Shown here one piece after another: positions 55,971 to 64,000 of a stretch of DNA of 64,000 bases. The position numbers were made by a program, and so were the translations under genes. Positions within the stretch are counted from its first letter, which is position 1. The number at the start of each line of letters is the position of its first letter. The DNA lies in the NCBI GenBank assembly GCA_019828595.1, contig JAHQRK010000016.1, positions 62,001-126,000 on the forward strand, in the 5' to 3' direction. The notes under the pieces are model-generated. The model made no database searches and was not told the DNA's origin. It was given only the letters and a program-made list of their open reading frames with translations. This DNA is from Aphanomyces cochlioides (Eukaryota > Oomycota > Saprolegniomycetes > Saprolegniales > Verrucalvaceae).

Positions 55971-55987
55971 GGTTATGAGCCCAACGG
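55971..55987 (+). promoter_or_regulatory. Primer binding site complementary to the anticodon region of initiator-Met tRNA
   Basis: GGTTATGAGCCCAACG directly abuts the LTR. Its complement CGTTGGGCTCATAACC contains the CAT anticodon and flanks of initiator-Met tRNA (C-T-CAT-A-A-C-C). Drosophila copia is primed in the same unusual way, by a 5' half of that tRNA. Confidence 0.7.
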
Positions 55988-56034
55988 CTACTAGAACTGT
56001 TGGTGTTATGTCGAAGGCCAAGAAAACGAACTAA

Positions 56035-56709
56035 TCCGTTCAACTGAGTGGGATCTTAGGCGATCGACCAGTGCCTACGAGAAGTCGTTGTTTGGTGGAG
56101 GGCCCTTCTCGCAGCAACTTACCTACTGATAATTTACAATCATCTGATGCTGCCAGCATGGTTCCCATGGGTATGGAAGATGATACGGCTAGACAAATGA
56201 GTGAACAAGAAAGCTCAGAAGTCTGCGAGATTATGAGAGGTGCAGGACTCAATGTTGCTGGTCTTAGAAAACTCCTTCAAGACCGTTTAACGCAATCGAA
56301 ACTTCAGAAATCACCTGGAGGAAATTCCTCCCATGGTGACGATGACAGTGACATAGAGGAGAAACCGCCTGCTAGACCTATTGAAAGACTTGAAAGTCAA
56401 CTGCCACCGAGAACATCAAAGCGCCTTAATGGCGGTGGACCACCCAGCGATCACGACGATGGCAATTATGATAGTGACCCTGATGACAGTGATTTCTCAA
56501 TTGGCGAGTATAACTCAAGCAGCTCGATGGAGAATGAATCCATTTCCAGTTCAGACAGTGAGAGTGATATCGATAATGCTTCATGTGGCACTGATGGAAG
56601 CCCAGAAGAGACTGATGAGTATAAAACATCTGGTTTAAAAAAGGAATTCATTTACGAATCCTTTCAAGATTATGCCGTTCGATGGAGTGGACTGGACAAC
56701 ATATCGTGA
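56035..56709 (+). CDS. Acidic ORF1 upstream of copia gag (about 200 aa)
   Basis: An open frame before gag-pol. The first in-frame ATG is 56158 (MVPMGMEDDTARQMSEQESS), though the frame is open from 56035. It contains IMRGAGLNVAGLRKLLQDRL, which looks like a SAP-type helix pair, then a very acidic, Ser-rich stretch (DHDDGNYDSDPDDSDFS, SISSSDSESDIDNAS). It overlaps the gag-pol ORF by 38 nt; gag-pol is in the +1 frame. Most copia elements have a single gag-pol ORF, so this leader protein is unusual. It may bind nucleic acid or chromatin (inference). Confidence 0.6.
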   Translation, partial: SVQLSGILGDRPVPTRSRCLVEGPSRSNLPTDNLQSSDAASMVPMGMEDDTARQMSEQESSEVCEIMRGAGLNVAGLRKLLQDRLTQSKLQKSPGGNSSHGDDDSDIEEKPPARPIERLESQLPPRTSKRLNGGGPPSDHDDGNYDSDPDDSDFSIGEYNSSSSMENESISSSDSESDIDNASCGTDGSPEETDEYKTSGLKKEFIYESFQDYAVRWSGLDNIS

Positions 56710-59700
56710 AGATATTCGTGCTGTTGCTCAGAGGCAAGGCGTTTGGGATGTTCTTTGTGGGAATCAAATGGCCCCTGACAGAGTAAAAACACCTCGAAAA
56801 TTTGCCGAATTTATGAAACGAGAAGCTATGGCAAATGAATTACTCGTTACTTCGCTGGATAAAAGCAACAAGGTAGCAGTGTGTGATCTTGCTACTGTTG
56901 CAGACAAGTTCAAATGGTTGGAACGTCAGTATGCGACTCGACCTTTCATGAACAAACTCGATTGTAAAGCGCGATTGATTGAATATCACTTTGACCCCCA
57001 TCGTGAGACCATCCATCAATACTTAATCAACTTTGCGAAGAAGAAACACGATCTTGCAAGTATGGGGAGGCCCTTGCCTGAAGGAGAGGAAAGGGAAATT
57101 TTACTACGAAATACTCGAAAGTACCTCAACTTATCGTCACACTTTCCTGGAGATGCATTGGAGCACATGCCTTTGGTTGATATTACAGCAACACTTCAGT
57201 CAGAGTATGAAGATAAACGAGAGACGTGGGATCCAGATGATGTGCAAGAACAAGTGCACTTTACTAAAAGAATGAAGCAGAAATCTTTTGGTCATTTTCG
57301 ATCTGGTAAAGAACGTCCACAATCTACTAAGCAACCATTTTTTCGAAAGAAGAAAGACATATCCCGAGTTAAATGCTACAACTGTGGGGAATTTGGCCAT
57401 GTCCAGAGGTACTGTCCATCCGGTGGAGGTGAATCACAGTCAAGTGTGAATGTTACATCGGGAGCTAAAGTTGGAAATAAACGAAAAGTAAAATTCAAGG
57501 AGGAGAGGCAGAACAAGAAAGTAAGCTTGAAGCCAATCCTAAAGGGAAAATCTACTCCTTGGCAAACAAACATCAACAAGAGATCCACGGATGATGTGAA
57601 CTACGTTGGTGACGTACTATTTACCGAAGATCTTGACGAACAAGGAGAACAAATTGAGTTCATCCTGGATAATGCCAGCCACGTTAACATTTGCAATCAC
57701 TTACCATCCTTCACCGAGTTTTCTAATGATGCAACGAGTGTAAAATGGTTTGATGGAAAGACGTGCACTCAGCGATATGGGGTGGCAACCTTAGCATTCT
57801 TTGATGAATTGGAACATGAGTATCGCCAAGTTCAACTAGTCTGCAATTTTAACAGTGAAGCAAAAGTCAACTTAATCAGTCAGTCTATGATGAGAGAGGA
57901 GTTTGGAATGATGGCTCAGTACACTCCAGACAACCGATGCTGCAGCCTTGTTAATGATGAAATTAAACTGGATTTTTGGCTAACGAACGGAATGTATCGT
58001 CACGTTGCCAGAGTGGTGAATGTGAATAGTGCACAGACACTTTATACCACTGCGCCTGTTGCCGAAAACAAGAGCTTGCTGCGGAAATGGCACAACCGTC
58101 TTGCTCATGCCAATATGAATGTCGTGAAAAATATGTTTCGCGAAGGCCGTGTTAAAGGAATGGAATTACGAAAGGTAGACTTGGACGATGATCGTGGATG
58201 CATGTCCTGCGTGGCTGCAAAGATGAAAAAGATGTCGTTCAGGAATACAAATCCTTCTAGAACTACGGAACCACTACACAAGATTATCGTGGATATTGGT
58301 TTCTTGAATGGCCCTATTACACCATCGTTGAAAACAGCTTATCTTGCGGCTATTGATGAAGGCTCGAGATTTAAATGGATTGTACTGCTTGAAAGGAAGA
58401 AGCAAGCGACGTCTGCATTGCTTGAATTGATCGATAACATTGAGCATGAGTTTGGACCAGGCATTAAGGTCATCTCGTCTGACGATGATAAAATGTTCCA
58501 AAATGATCAATTGGCCACCGTTTTAAAACGAAAGCGAATCAAGCAGCAGTGGACACATCCATATTCTCCGCAAGAGATCTCGTTGATTGAGAAAACGAAT
58601 CTTGTGCTACTGGATAAAACACGAGCTGTATTGACAGCGTCTGGTATGCCAGAGGAATTGTGGGGAGAAGCAATTGAGTATGTGGTGTATACTGAAAATA
58701 GGACTGCGACAAAAGCTCTTGACGGGCTTACACCATTCGAAGCTCACTACGGCGAAGTGCCCAATGTTAAACATCTGCGACCCTTTGGCTGTGTTGGGAT
58801 AATGTTTGTGGATAAAAAGTACCGAAAAGGGAAATTATCACACCGGTCAAGGCCATGCCTTATGATGGGATATGATGGACCGAGTCGGGGCTACCGCATG
58901 CTTAGTGTCGAGACTGGAAAATGTTGTTTGTCCAGATACAACAATGTCAAATTTTATGAAGACACTACAATTGAGACCTCGTACGTTCAGCAACCTATTG
59001 GGATAGCAAGTCGAGAAGTTACAGATGAGCTTCCAGCTGAAATTCCTTTTGTGACTCTACCTGTATTGGATATTCCAGAACTTCCACAGTCTATGGTGGA
59101 TGTAGAGCACAACGCATCGATTGATGATGGAAATATTATTGCCAGTGATGAAACAGAAAATGAGGAACAGAATACACTTGGCAGCGGCATTACGAGAGAT
59201 GTTGATGATGAATTTGAGGAAGCTGGATCTAGTGCGACCCCTGATGAAAACAACAATCATGGCGTGAGAAACAAAAAGCGTAAGGACAAATCGCTTGACG
59301 ATCACGAAAAAGATATTGACGAAGAAAGAAAGAAATGGCAACGAATAGAAAATGAAGGCAAAGACGGAAGACCGAAACGCACTAGACAGTTGCCAGGTAG
59401 ATATCAAGACTTCCATTGCTTCCTGATGATGGAGGATTTTAATGGATTGGAAGATATGACCCCCAAGTCATATGACGATATGATGAAATCTCCAGAGAAT
59501 GAGATTGACAAATGGAACCATGCGATGGATGCTGAATATGATTCGTTGATGGAAAACGAAACATGGGTTCTTGTTGATCGACCAGCAGACCGAAAAGTCA
59601 TTGACAACCGATGGGTGTACAAGATTAAACATGATCGAGAAGGCAATCTAAGATACAAAGCACGACTTGTCATTAAGGGATATGAACAAGTGGAAGGGTT

Positions 59701-60784
59701 AGACTTTGATGAAACCTTCGCCCCAGTCGTTCGATTTGAAACTTTACGGACTGTGTTGTGCTATGCGGCCATACGTGAGTGGAAACTTCGACAATATGAT
59801 TTCGTCACGGCGTTTCTCAATGCGGATATTGCTGAGTACAATATTTACATGGAACAACCTCAAGGAGGGGTCGTCGAAGGAATGGAGGACAAGGTGTGCC
59901 TATTGAAAAAGAGTCTATACGGCCTGCACCAAGCTCCTCAAGAATGGAATTCGATGCTGCACCAATATTTATTGTCGATTGGATTTGAAAGATGTGCCAA
60001 AGACTATGGATTGTACGTAAAATTGGTGGAGGAAAATGGAGAGCCTGATGTAATTTTCCTCACAATCTATGTGGACGATTTACTTCTACTTGGAGAAGAG
60101 AAAGAGGCTGACGATGTGGAAAGAAAGCTGACTAGTGAATTCAAAGTCACAAATATGGGTGACTTACGATACCTTTTGGGAATTGAAATCGACTATGAAC
60201 CTGGCAAGTTGTTGAAATTCTCACAAAAGAAATTTATCACTGCGATTGTCAATAAGTTCGGGAACATGAATATGAGTCCTGCCTCAACTCCACAGGCACT
60301 AGGGAAGGTGCCACTCAGTACTGGTGACCAAGACGATCTCATTAAACGAGCTTATCCCTACAGAAGCCTCGTTGGTTGTTTACAATATCTTACCACTGAA
60401 TCGAGATTTGATTTAACTAATGTTGTTCGAGTTCTGTCCACACATTTGAGCAATTACAATGCTGCTCATTGGAAAATGGCCATGCGTGTGTTGAAATACT
60501 TGGTTGGAACTATTGATCAAGGTCTAGTTTTTGATATTCGAGAAGCCAGAAGTACAATGGCATCTGTATTGAGACCTGGGTCGATAGCGACTGGGCGAAC
60601 AATGAATATGATCGCAAGTCAATTACTGGATATGTTACCAGGATTAACGGCTGTACAATTTCCTCGAAGTCTGAAAAGCAGGACATCATTGCAACAAGCA
60701 CTTGCCATGCAGAGACTGTTGCAGCGAGCACGGCAGCTCGAGATATCCGTTGGCTTGAACAATTATTGGAGGAATGCTACTTAG
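56672..60784 (+). CDS. gag-pol: Gag-Pol of copia element (1,370 codons, then frame slip in RNase H)
   Basis: ATG 56672 opens MPFDGVDWTTYREDIRAVAQ, a typical copia gag start. CCHC knuckle: CYNCGEFGHVQRYC. Protease: FILDNASHVNIC, where the usual D-S/T-G-A is D-N-A-S, so the conserved Gly is missing. Gag-pre-integrase: WHNRLAHANMNV ... CMSC. Integrase D,D,E: IIVDIGF, VISSDDDKMF, and E in ISLIEKTNL. Reverse transcriptase: WVYKIKHDREGNLRYKARLV, FVTAFLNADI, KKSLYGLHQAPQEWN and the catalytic IYVDDLLLL. In RNase H the frame slips near 60540; the other frame gives VDSDWANNEYDRKSITGYVT and HIEVRHLFVRECVE. Confidence 0.92.
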   Translation: MPFDGVDWTTYREDIRAVAQRQGVWDVLCGNQMAPDRVKTPRKFAEFMKREAMANELLVTSLDKSNKVAVCDLATVADKFKWLERQYATRPFMNKLDCKARLIEYHFDPHRETIHQYLINFAKKKHDLASMGRPLPEGEEREILLRNTRKYLNLSSHFPGDALEHMPLVDITATLQSEYEDKRETWDPDDVQEQVHFTKRMKQKSFGHFRSGKERPQSTKQPFFRKKKDISRVKCYNCGEFGHVQRYCPSGGGESQSSVNVTSGAKVGNKRKVKFKEERQNKKVSLKPILKGKSTPWQTNINKRSTDDVNYVGDVLFTEDLDEQGEQIEFILDNASHVNICNHLPSFTEFSNDATSVKWFDGKTCTQRYGVATLAFFDELEHEYRQVQLVCNFNSEAKVNLISQSMMREEFGMMAQYTPDNRCCSLVNDEIKLDFWLTNGMYRHVARVVNVNSAQTLYTTAPVAENKSLLRKWHNRLAHANMNVVKNMFREGRVKGMELRKVDLDDDRGCMSCVAAKMKKMSFRNTNPSRTTEPLHKIIVDIGFLNGPITPSLKTAYLAAIDEGSRFKWIVLLERKKQATSALLELIDNIEHEFGPGIKVISSDDDKMFQNDQLATVLKRKRIKQQWTHPYSPQEISLIEKTNLVLLDKTRAVLTASGMPEELWGEAIEYVVYTENRTATKALDGLTPFEAHYGEVPNVKHLRPFGCVGIMFVDKKYRKGKLSHRSRPCLMMGYDGPSRGYRMLSVETGKCCLSRYNNVKFYEDTTIETSYVQQPIGIASREVTDELPAEIPFVTLPVLDIPELPQSMVDVEHNASIDDGNIIASDETENEEQNTLGSGITRDVDDEFEEAGSSATPDENNNHGVRNKKRKDKSLDDHEKDIDEERKKWQRIENEGKDGRPKRTRQLPGRYQDFHCFLMMEDFNGLEDMTPKSYDDMMKSPENEIDKWNHAMDAEYDSLMENETWVLVDRPADRKVIDNRWVYKIKHDREGNLRYKARLVIKGYEQVEGLDFDETFAPVVRFETLRTVLCYAAIREWKLRQYDFVTAFLNADIAEYNIYMEQPQGGVVEGMEDKVCLLKKSLYGLHQAPQEWNSMLHQYLLSIGFERCAKDYGLYVKLVEENGEPDVIFLTIYVDDLLLLGEEKEADDVERKLTSEFKVTNMGDLRYLLGIEIDYEPGKLLKFSQKKFITAIVNKFGNMNMSPASTPQALGKVPLSTGDQDDLIKRAYPYRSLVGCLQYLTTESRFDLTNVVRVLSTHLSNYNAAHWKMAMRVLKYLVGTIDQGLVFDIREARSTMASVLRPGSIATGRTMNMIASQLLDMLPGLTAVQFPRSLKSRTSLQQALAMQRLLQRARQLEISVGLNNYWRNAT

Positions 60785-61137
60785 CGAGCTCACCATCCTC
60801 ATTAATTATGGATAATCATGGAGCGGAAAGGCTTTGCAACCATCCAGGAAAACACAAACGGTCGAAGCACATTGAAGTGCGACATCTATTTGTCAGAGAA
60901 TGTGTTGAGAGATATGGTTTGCGGACCTTTCTTGTTCCGTCCGAAAGAAATTTGGCTGACGTAAATACAAAAGCCTTGTCCAAAGAACGATTCCAAGATT
61001 TGGTAAAACAAATTGGAATGCGAGACATTGAGAAGATGATCTGCAATGGCTCTATAGAGTCTGCGAAGCAGTTTCAAGATCTCATGGAATGCAACAAGGC
61101 CCATGATGTGTGCAAGTGTGTTTGGCCATTGGATTAG
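60545..61137 (+). CDS. pol: RNase H end of copia Pol in shifted frame
   Basis: It continues pol after the slip: SQKYNGICIETWVDSDWANN, STCHAETVAASTAARDIRWL, IMDNHGAERLCNHPGKHKRS, KHIEVRHLFVRECVER, NLADVNTKALSKERFQDL, ending CKCVWPLD at TAG 61137. All expected RNase H motifs are present, so a single base separates this copy from an unbroken frame. Confidence 0.85.
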
Positions 61138-61150
61138 ACAGTCTGTGGAT

Positions 61151-61160
61151 AAAGGGAAGG
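61151..61160 (+). promoter_or_regulatory. Polypurine tract of copia element
   Basis: AAAGGGAAGG directly before the 3' LTR. Confidence 0.75.
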
Positions 61161-61600
61161 TATGAGGTATTTGAAACTCTACAAAGTAATCCACAGCTAT
61201 CTACTATGGTGCATGCGTTGGGCTGTGATTGTCATGCTGATATTTGGTGCTCAGGCGGCTCACAACTTGGACTTGTCGGAGCTGCACATGGTGTGGCCAA
61301 GGAGGGACATTTGGGAAGTGTGAGCCAACAGAGACACTGCGATATCTGGGACAAAGCCAGCACACGGAGCCTATGTGTTTGCAGTATTTTGTAAGAGTGT
61401 CTAATCTATTGGACAGGGAGTGGTTTTATCAGCACTAACGGCCTTATGGCAGTTAGCTAGCGAGACCTTTTGGGTTCAGCTGGAGCTGGGTTTCCACTTC
61501 CTTTTTGGGGCGTTTGCTACTAAATTGTTGTGTTGCTTTTAGCGCCTTCTACGACAACTACAGTTCCTCTGCAAGCCCGTTTTTGTTCAGATTACTTCTA
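61161..61600 (+). repeat. 3' LTR of copia element
   Basis: 440 bp, matches 55531-55970. It is followed by target duplication GTAAT at 61601-61605. Confidence 0.95.
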
Positions 61601-61605
61601 GTAAT

Positions 61606-61830
61606 TCATGCATATGCGTTGAAGTTTCACAAAGAAAATCAAGCTATCCAAAGTGAAATACCGAGCCTAATGAGTCCCTTCTTCCAATGTAATACTGCTG
61701 ACTAATCACTTCTTTCTTCATCTCAGGATGGGAATTTTTGTGTAAGCTATTTGCAGTTGATAGTATTGCTTGGCAAAAGCTCAATGGTGTGGAAGTGATT
61801 CTGTAGTCATACGTCAATAATCCTCTGTCA
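61606..61830 (-). pseudogene. Upstream remnant of the copia-split LRR pseudogene
   Basis: Directly after the copia target duplication the minus strand reads FTLDSLIFFVKLQRICMN, matching the family block CTLDTLILKDFEIS that precedes LADAIRSN. Beyond about 61700 the match fades, so the left limit of the relic is uncertain. Confidence 0.5.
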
Positions 61831-62299
61831 TCCACTCAAACATGCTCTCGTCGGGACGCAAAAGAGCGTCCAGATGATATTCTTCAACAAGTTGAGATGC
61901 CAAAAGACATTTCTTGACCTTTAGGATTGTAATTGGCCACCTGGGGGCAAGTACACGTGAAAGTGGATGTGATGATTACTTTCATCATACGAGAGATGCA
62001 TGATCTCATGCGCATTTTTTAAAATTTCCGTCTTCTAATCAAATTTGATAGTAAAAGCATGTAAAAATAATGAGTCATGTGACGAATCCATCCGACTTTT
62101 CTCCATGTCCCTTGTCCTGGAAACTAAACTCCGGCCATTGAATGCCGAGCACTCAACGAGGACATTATCTTCGGACTACAAAGCGCCCCGAGGCAGACAA
62201 AAATGTCAAGAAATCACAGGATTAGATAAACATCACGACGACAGTATTCCCTTTGCAAAACGTTGATTAGATCGAGCAATATGTCGGCATTGTAGCTGT
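61831..62299. other. Intergenic, no gene seen
   Basis: Nothing recognisable between the LRR remnant and the next LRR fragment. Confidence 0.5.
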
Positions 62300-62460
62300 T
62301 CAATTGTGCAAAATTACGATGTCTTCAACGCCACGAGTTTCTGCAAAAGTTCGAATGGCCCGACACACGTTATCTGCAAGCTTATTGCTTCGGATTTTGA
62401 TTTTTCTTAACTTGACGGCTCGATTGGAAATGCGAAGTTCATATTTTACCCGACCTCCTC
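62300..62460 (-). pseudogene. Extra copy of an LRR-family 3' end
   Basis: The minus strand reads AVKLRKIKIRSNKLADNVCR and AIRTFAETRGVEDIVI, near-identical to the end of the pseudogene at 62.9 kb (AVKLSSIKIRSNKLAENVYR, LQAFAESCDIEHVTIS). Downstream flanking bases also match (AGATC-GAGCAATA and AGATCAAGCAATA), so this is a partial tandem duplication of the gene end. Confidence 0.7.
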
Positions 62461-62872
62461 TGTCATGTTTCCTGACGAATCCTTGTTTTGGCTTATCCGT
62501 CCGAGACATACACTGCAGAAAATTGTTATATCCAACCGTCCCTTGATAACGATTAGTGCAGTTATCCATGTCTAGTGTGTCTCGCATGGACTGAAGCGAT
62601 TTAATGGTTTGAATTTAATGGTCCAAGCATTGAAAGGCGGATCATGCTCTTTTTATGAATTTTTCTCATCATGTTGTCGTTCGGGTTATTCAAGTTATCT
62701 GTCTTACAAATCTTTGTTGGCCGTAAGAGCTTCTTTAAAAATGAAATATGCGACGAAACCACTCAAGTTGTGACTAAGTCTTGTCCAAACACAGACGTCT
62801 GAGTACATCACTCTAGGGATCATAAAACATCGAGAAGATCAAGCAATACTTCGGTACCTTCATTTGCTCAGT
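62461..62872. other. Spacer between duplicated LRR gene ends, no gene seen
   Basis: About 400 bp without a supported feature. Confidence 0.45.
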
Positions 62873-64000
62873 GGTATGAAATTGTGACGTGTTCAATGTC
62901 ACAAGATTCTGCAAATGCTTGAAGGACTCGATACACGTTCTCTGCGAGCTTATTGCTTCGGATTTTGATCGAACTCAATTTCACAGCTCAGCTGGAATCT
63001 GTCGCACACTCAAGCAGCATCGTTGCTTCGTCAACGTTGAAACATGTGGCGTGAATATTCTCAATCGCCAAATCAACGATAGAGTCGTTTGACCGGATCG
63101 CGTCAGCAAGCGATTGGAACTTATTTGTTGAAATTTCGAAATCTTTCAAAATTAATGTGTCCAAAGTGCAATGTCGAATTTGATCAATCACTTTTTGCCA
63201 AGATTCATCGTTATATCGTAAATGAGTGAACTCCACTTGTTTGATCGAAGATTTGGGTAATATTTCAAATATTCGCATGTGCACATACACATTAAAGTTC
63301 CCCGGGGTGCCAAGATTGAGATTAATGACGCCAGATCCAAGCAATTGACTTGATATGTCGTGTGAAACATATCTGAAGTTTGACGAATCGACAAAGCCAA
63401 ACTCCGAATAAGAGAACTTGAGTCTTGAAAGAGAGGCAATACTGAACATAGCTTCGAAGAAATTTTGTGTTTCATCTTGGTCAGCTCCGTTGGAATTGAA
63501 AGTCTTGAACGGGTTGACGACAAAGCCATAGTGTGGCATTTCTCAATCTTGAGTTTGTCATTCGAATCCCGTAGACCAAATTAGCTGGAGCTAATAGCTT
63601 CATTTGTACAAGTTGACGGCTGTTTGCAGCATAATCTAATATTTCGTCGATGCAGTCGTCATTCACGTCCATATCAAGTCTCGTCAAGTTCTGTAAGCTT
63701 GTTAATACACTCAAGATTGGTCTACTGGTATAAACGTTACACAAACGCAATGATACGATTCGAGGCTGGACCTATGCGTTCAAGGACTCCATCGACATTG
63801 GAACATTAAATTCGTACGCCGCCTTAGGTTCAAATACTTGGTGATCCAGGCAACATCGTTCATAACTGGTATGTTCGCACAAGTTACTTGAACTTGGGTA
63901 TAGTATTTGGCAACCGTTTCAAGATGTGCTAGCGATTCAGCAGTGAGCGACGAGTCTTTCCGAGTGACGACCAGTTGTGGCCAAAGCTCCACCCGGTTCT
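62873..64000 (-). pseudogene. LRR-family type A pseudogene, runs off right edge
   Basis: Minus-strand pieces in three frames: near 63992 VELWPQLVVTRKDSSLTAES and LETVAKYYTQVQVTCANIPV; at 63500-63750 LQNLTRLDMDVNDDCIDEIL and SRQLVQMKLLAPANLVYGIR; at 62988-63539 FFEAMFSIASLSRLKFSYSE, IFEILPKSSIKQVEFTHLRY, TLDTLILKDFEISTNKFQSL. Then, after a TGA, AVKLSSIKIRSNKLAENVYR. The family order is complete, but with at least three breaks. The start codon lies outside the window. Confidence 0.75.

Larger units (their letters stand above)
55531..61600 (+). mobile_element. Ty1/copia LTR retrotransposon, young, one frame slip
   Basis: 440-bp LTRs (55531-55970 and 61161-61600) show no difference wherever I compared them. 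They are flanked by target duplication GTAAT (55526-55530 and 61601-61605). Termini are TATGAG...CTTCTA, so the element ends in TA...TA instead of TG...CA. Domain order gag-PR-IN-RT-RH defines copia. A half-tRNA-type primer site follows the 5' LTR and a polypurine tract (AAAGGGAAGG) precedes the 3' LTR. An extra acidic ORF lies before gag. The pol frame is broken only near 60540. Identical LTRs mean very recent insertion. Confidence 0.95.

Noticed and set aside
1..64000. CRISPR arrays, rRNA or tRNA genes
   Set aside because: No regularly spaced repeat array, rRNA sequence or cloverleaf was noticed; a tRNA scan could not be run, so small tRNA genes are not fully excluded.

Overview
This is nuclear DNA of a flagellated eukaryote, most likely a stramenopile and probably a water mould (oomycete of the Saprolegnia/Aphanomyces kind). 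The clues are very short introns (mostly 37-53 nt, GT...AG, with CTAAT/CTGAT-like branch sites), an axonemal dynein heavy chain, a large mosaic receptor-like membrane protein, and both Ty3/gypsy and Ty1/copia retrotransposons. The organism is inferred; no rRNA or other marker is present.

Layout, left to right. (1) 1-7284: an LRR-family gene on the minus strand, split by a Ty3/gypsy element (322-7229, 263-bp LTRs, 5-bp target duplication). The element has a degenerate gag-pol and an extra ORF on the opposite strand. (2) 7555-13201: four more LRR-family loci, some decayed. (3) 13311-25641: one giant multi-exon gene for a secreted/membrane mosaic protein (CUB, EGF, laminin-G/pentraxin-like, chlamydial-PMP-like beta-helix repeats, Cys-rich segment, several TM helices). 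It has frame slips and a nonsense codon. (4) 25880-30524: three minus-strand LRR-family loci; two of them mirror the LRR block at 9.9-11.9 kb. (5) 31084-44089: an intact DNAH6-like inner-arm dynein heavy chain. My 27-exon model has an exact open length of 3,963 codons plus stop. (6) 44260-46000: an unidentified decayed coding region. (7) 46190-47842: a broken LCCL-domain multi-pass membrane protein gene, minus strand. (8) 49056-54495: three minus-strand LRR-family loci (two pseudogenes, one intact). (9) 55286-61830: an LRR pseudogene split by a young Ty1/copia element (55531-61600, 440-bp LTRs, TSD GTAAT). (10) 62300-64000: further LRR-family pseudogene pieces running off the right end.

The main theme is an expanding and decaying family of LRR proteins with an F-box-like N-terminus. 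About thirteen loci or relics lie in 64 kb, and both retrotransposons landed inside members. Dynein reads without one frame error over 13 kb, so the many breaks in the LRR genes and in the giant receptor-like gene are more likely real decay than poor sequence, although homopolymer errors cannot be excluded without reads.

The items I find most worth following up are the antisense gene in the gypsy element, the large inverted duplication flanking the giant gene, the copia element with a half-tRNA-type primer site and an extra acidic ORF, and a micro-inversion inside one LRR pseudogene.
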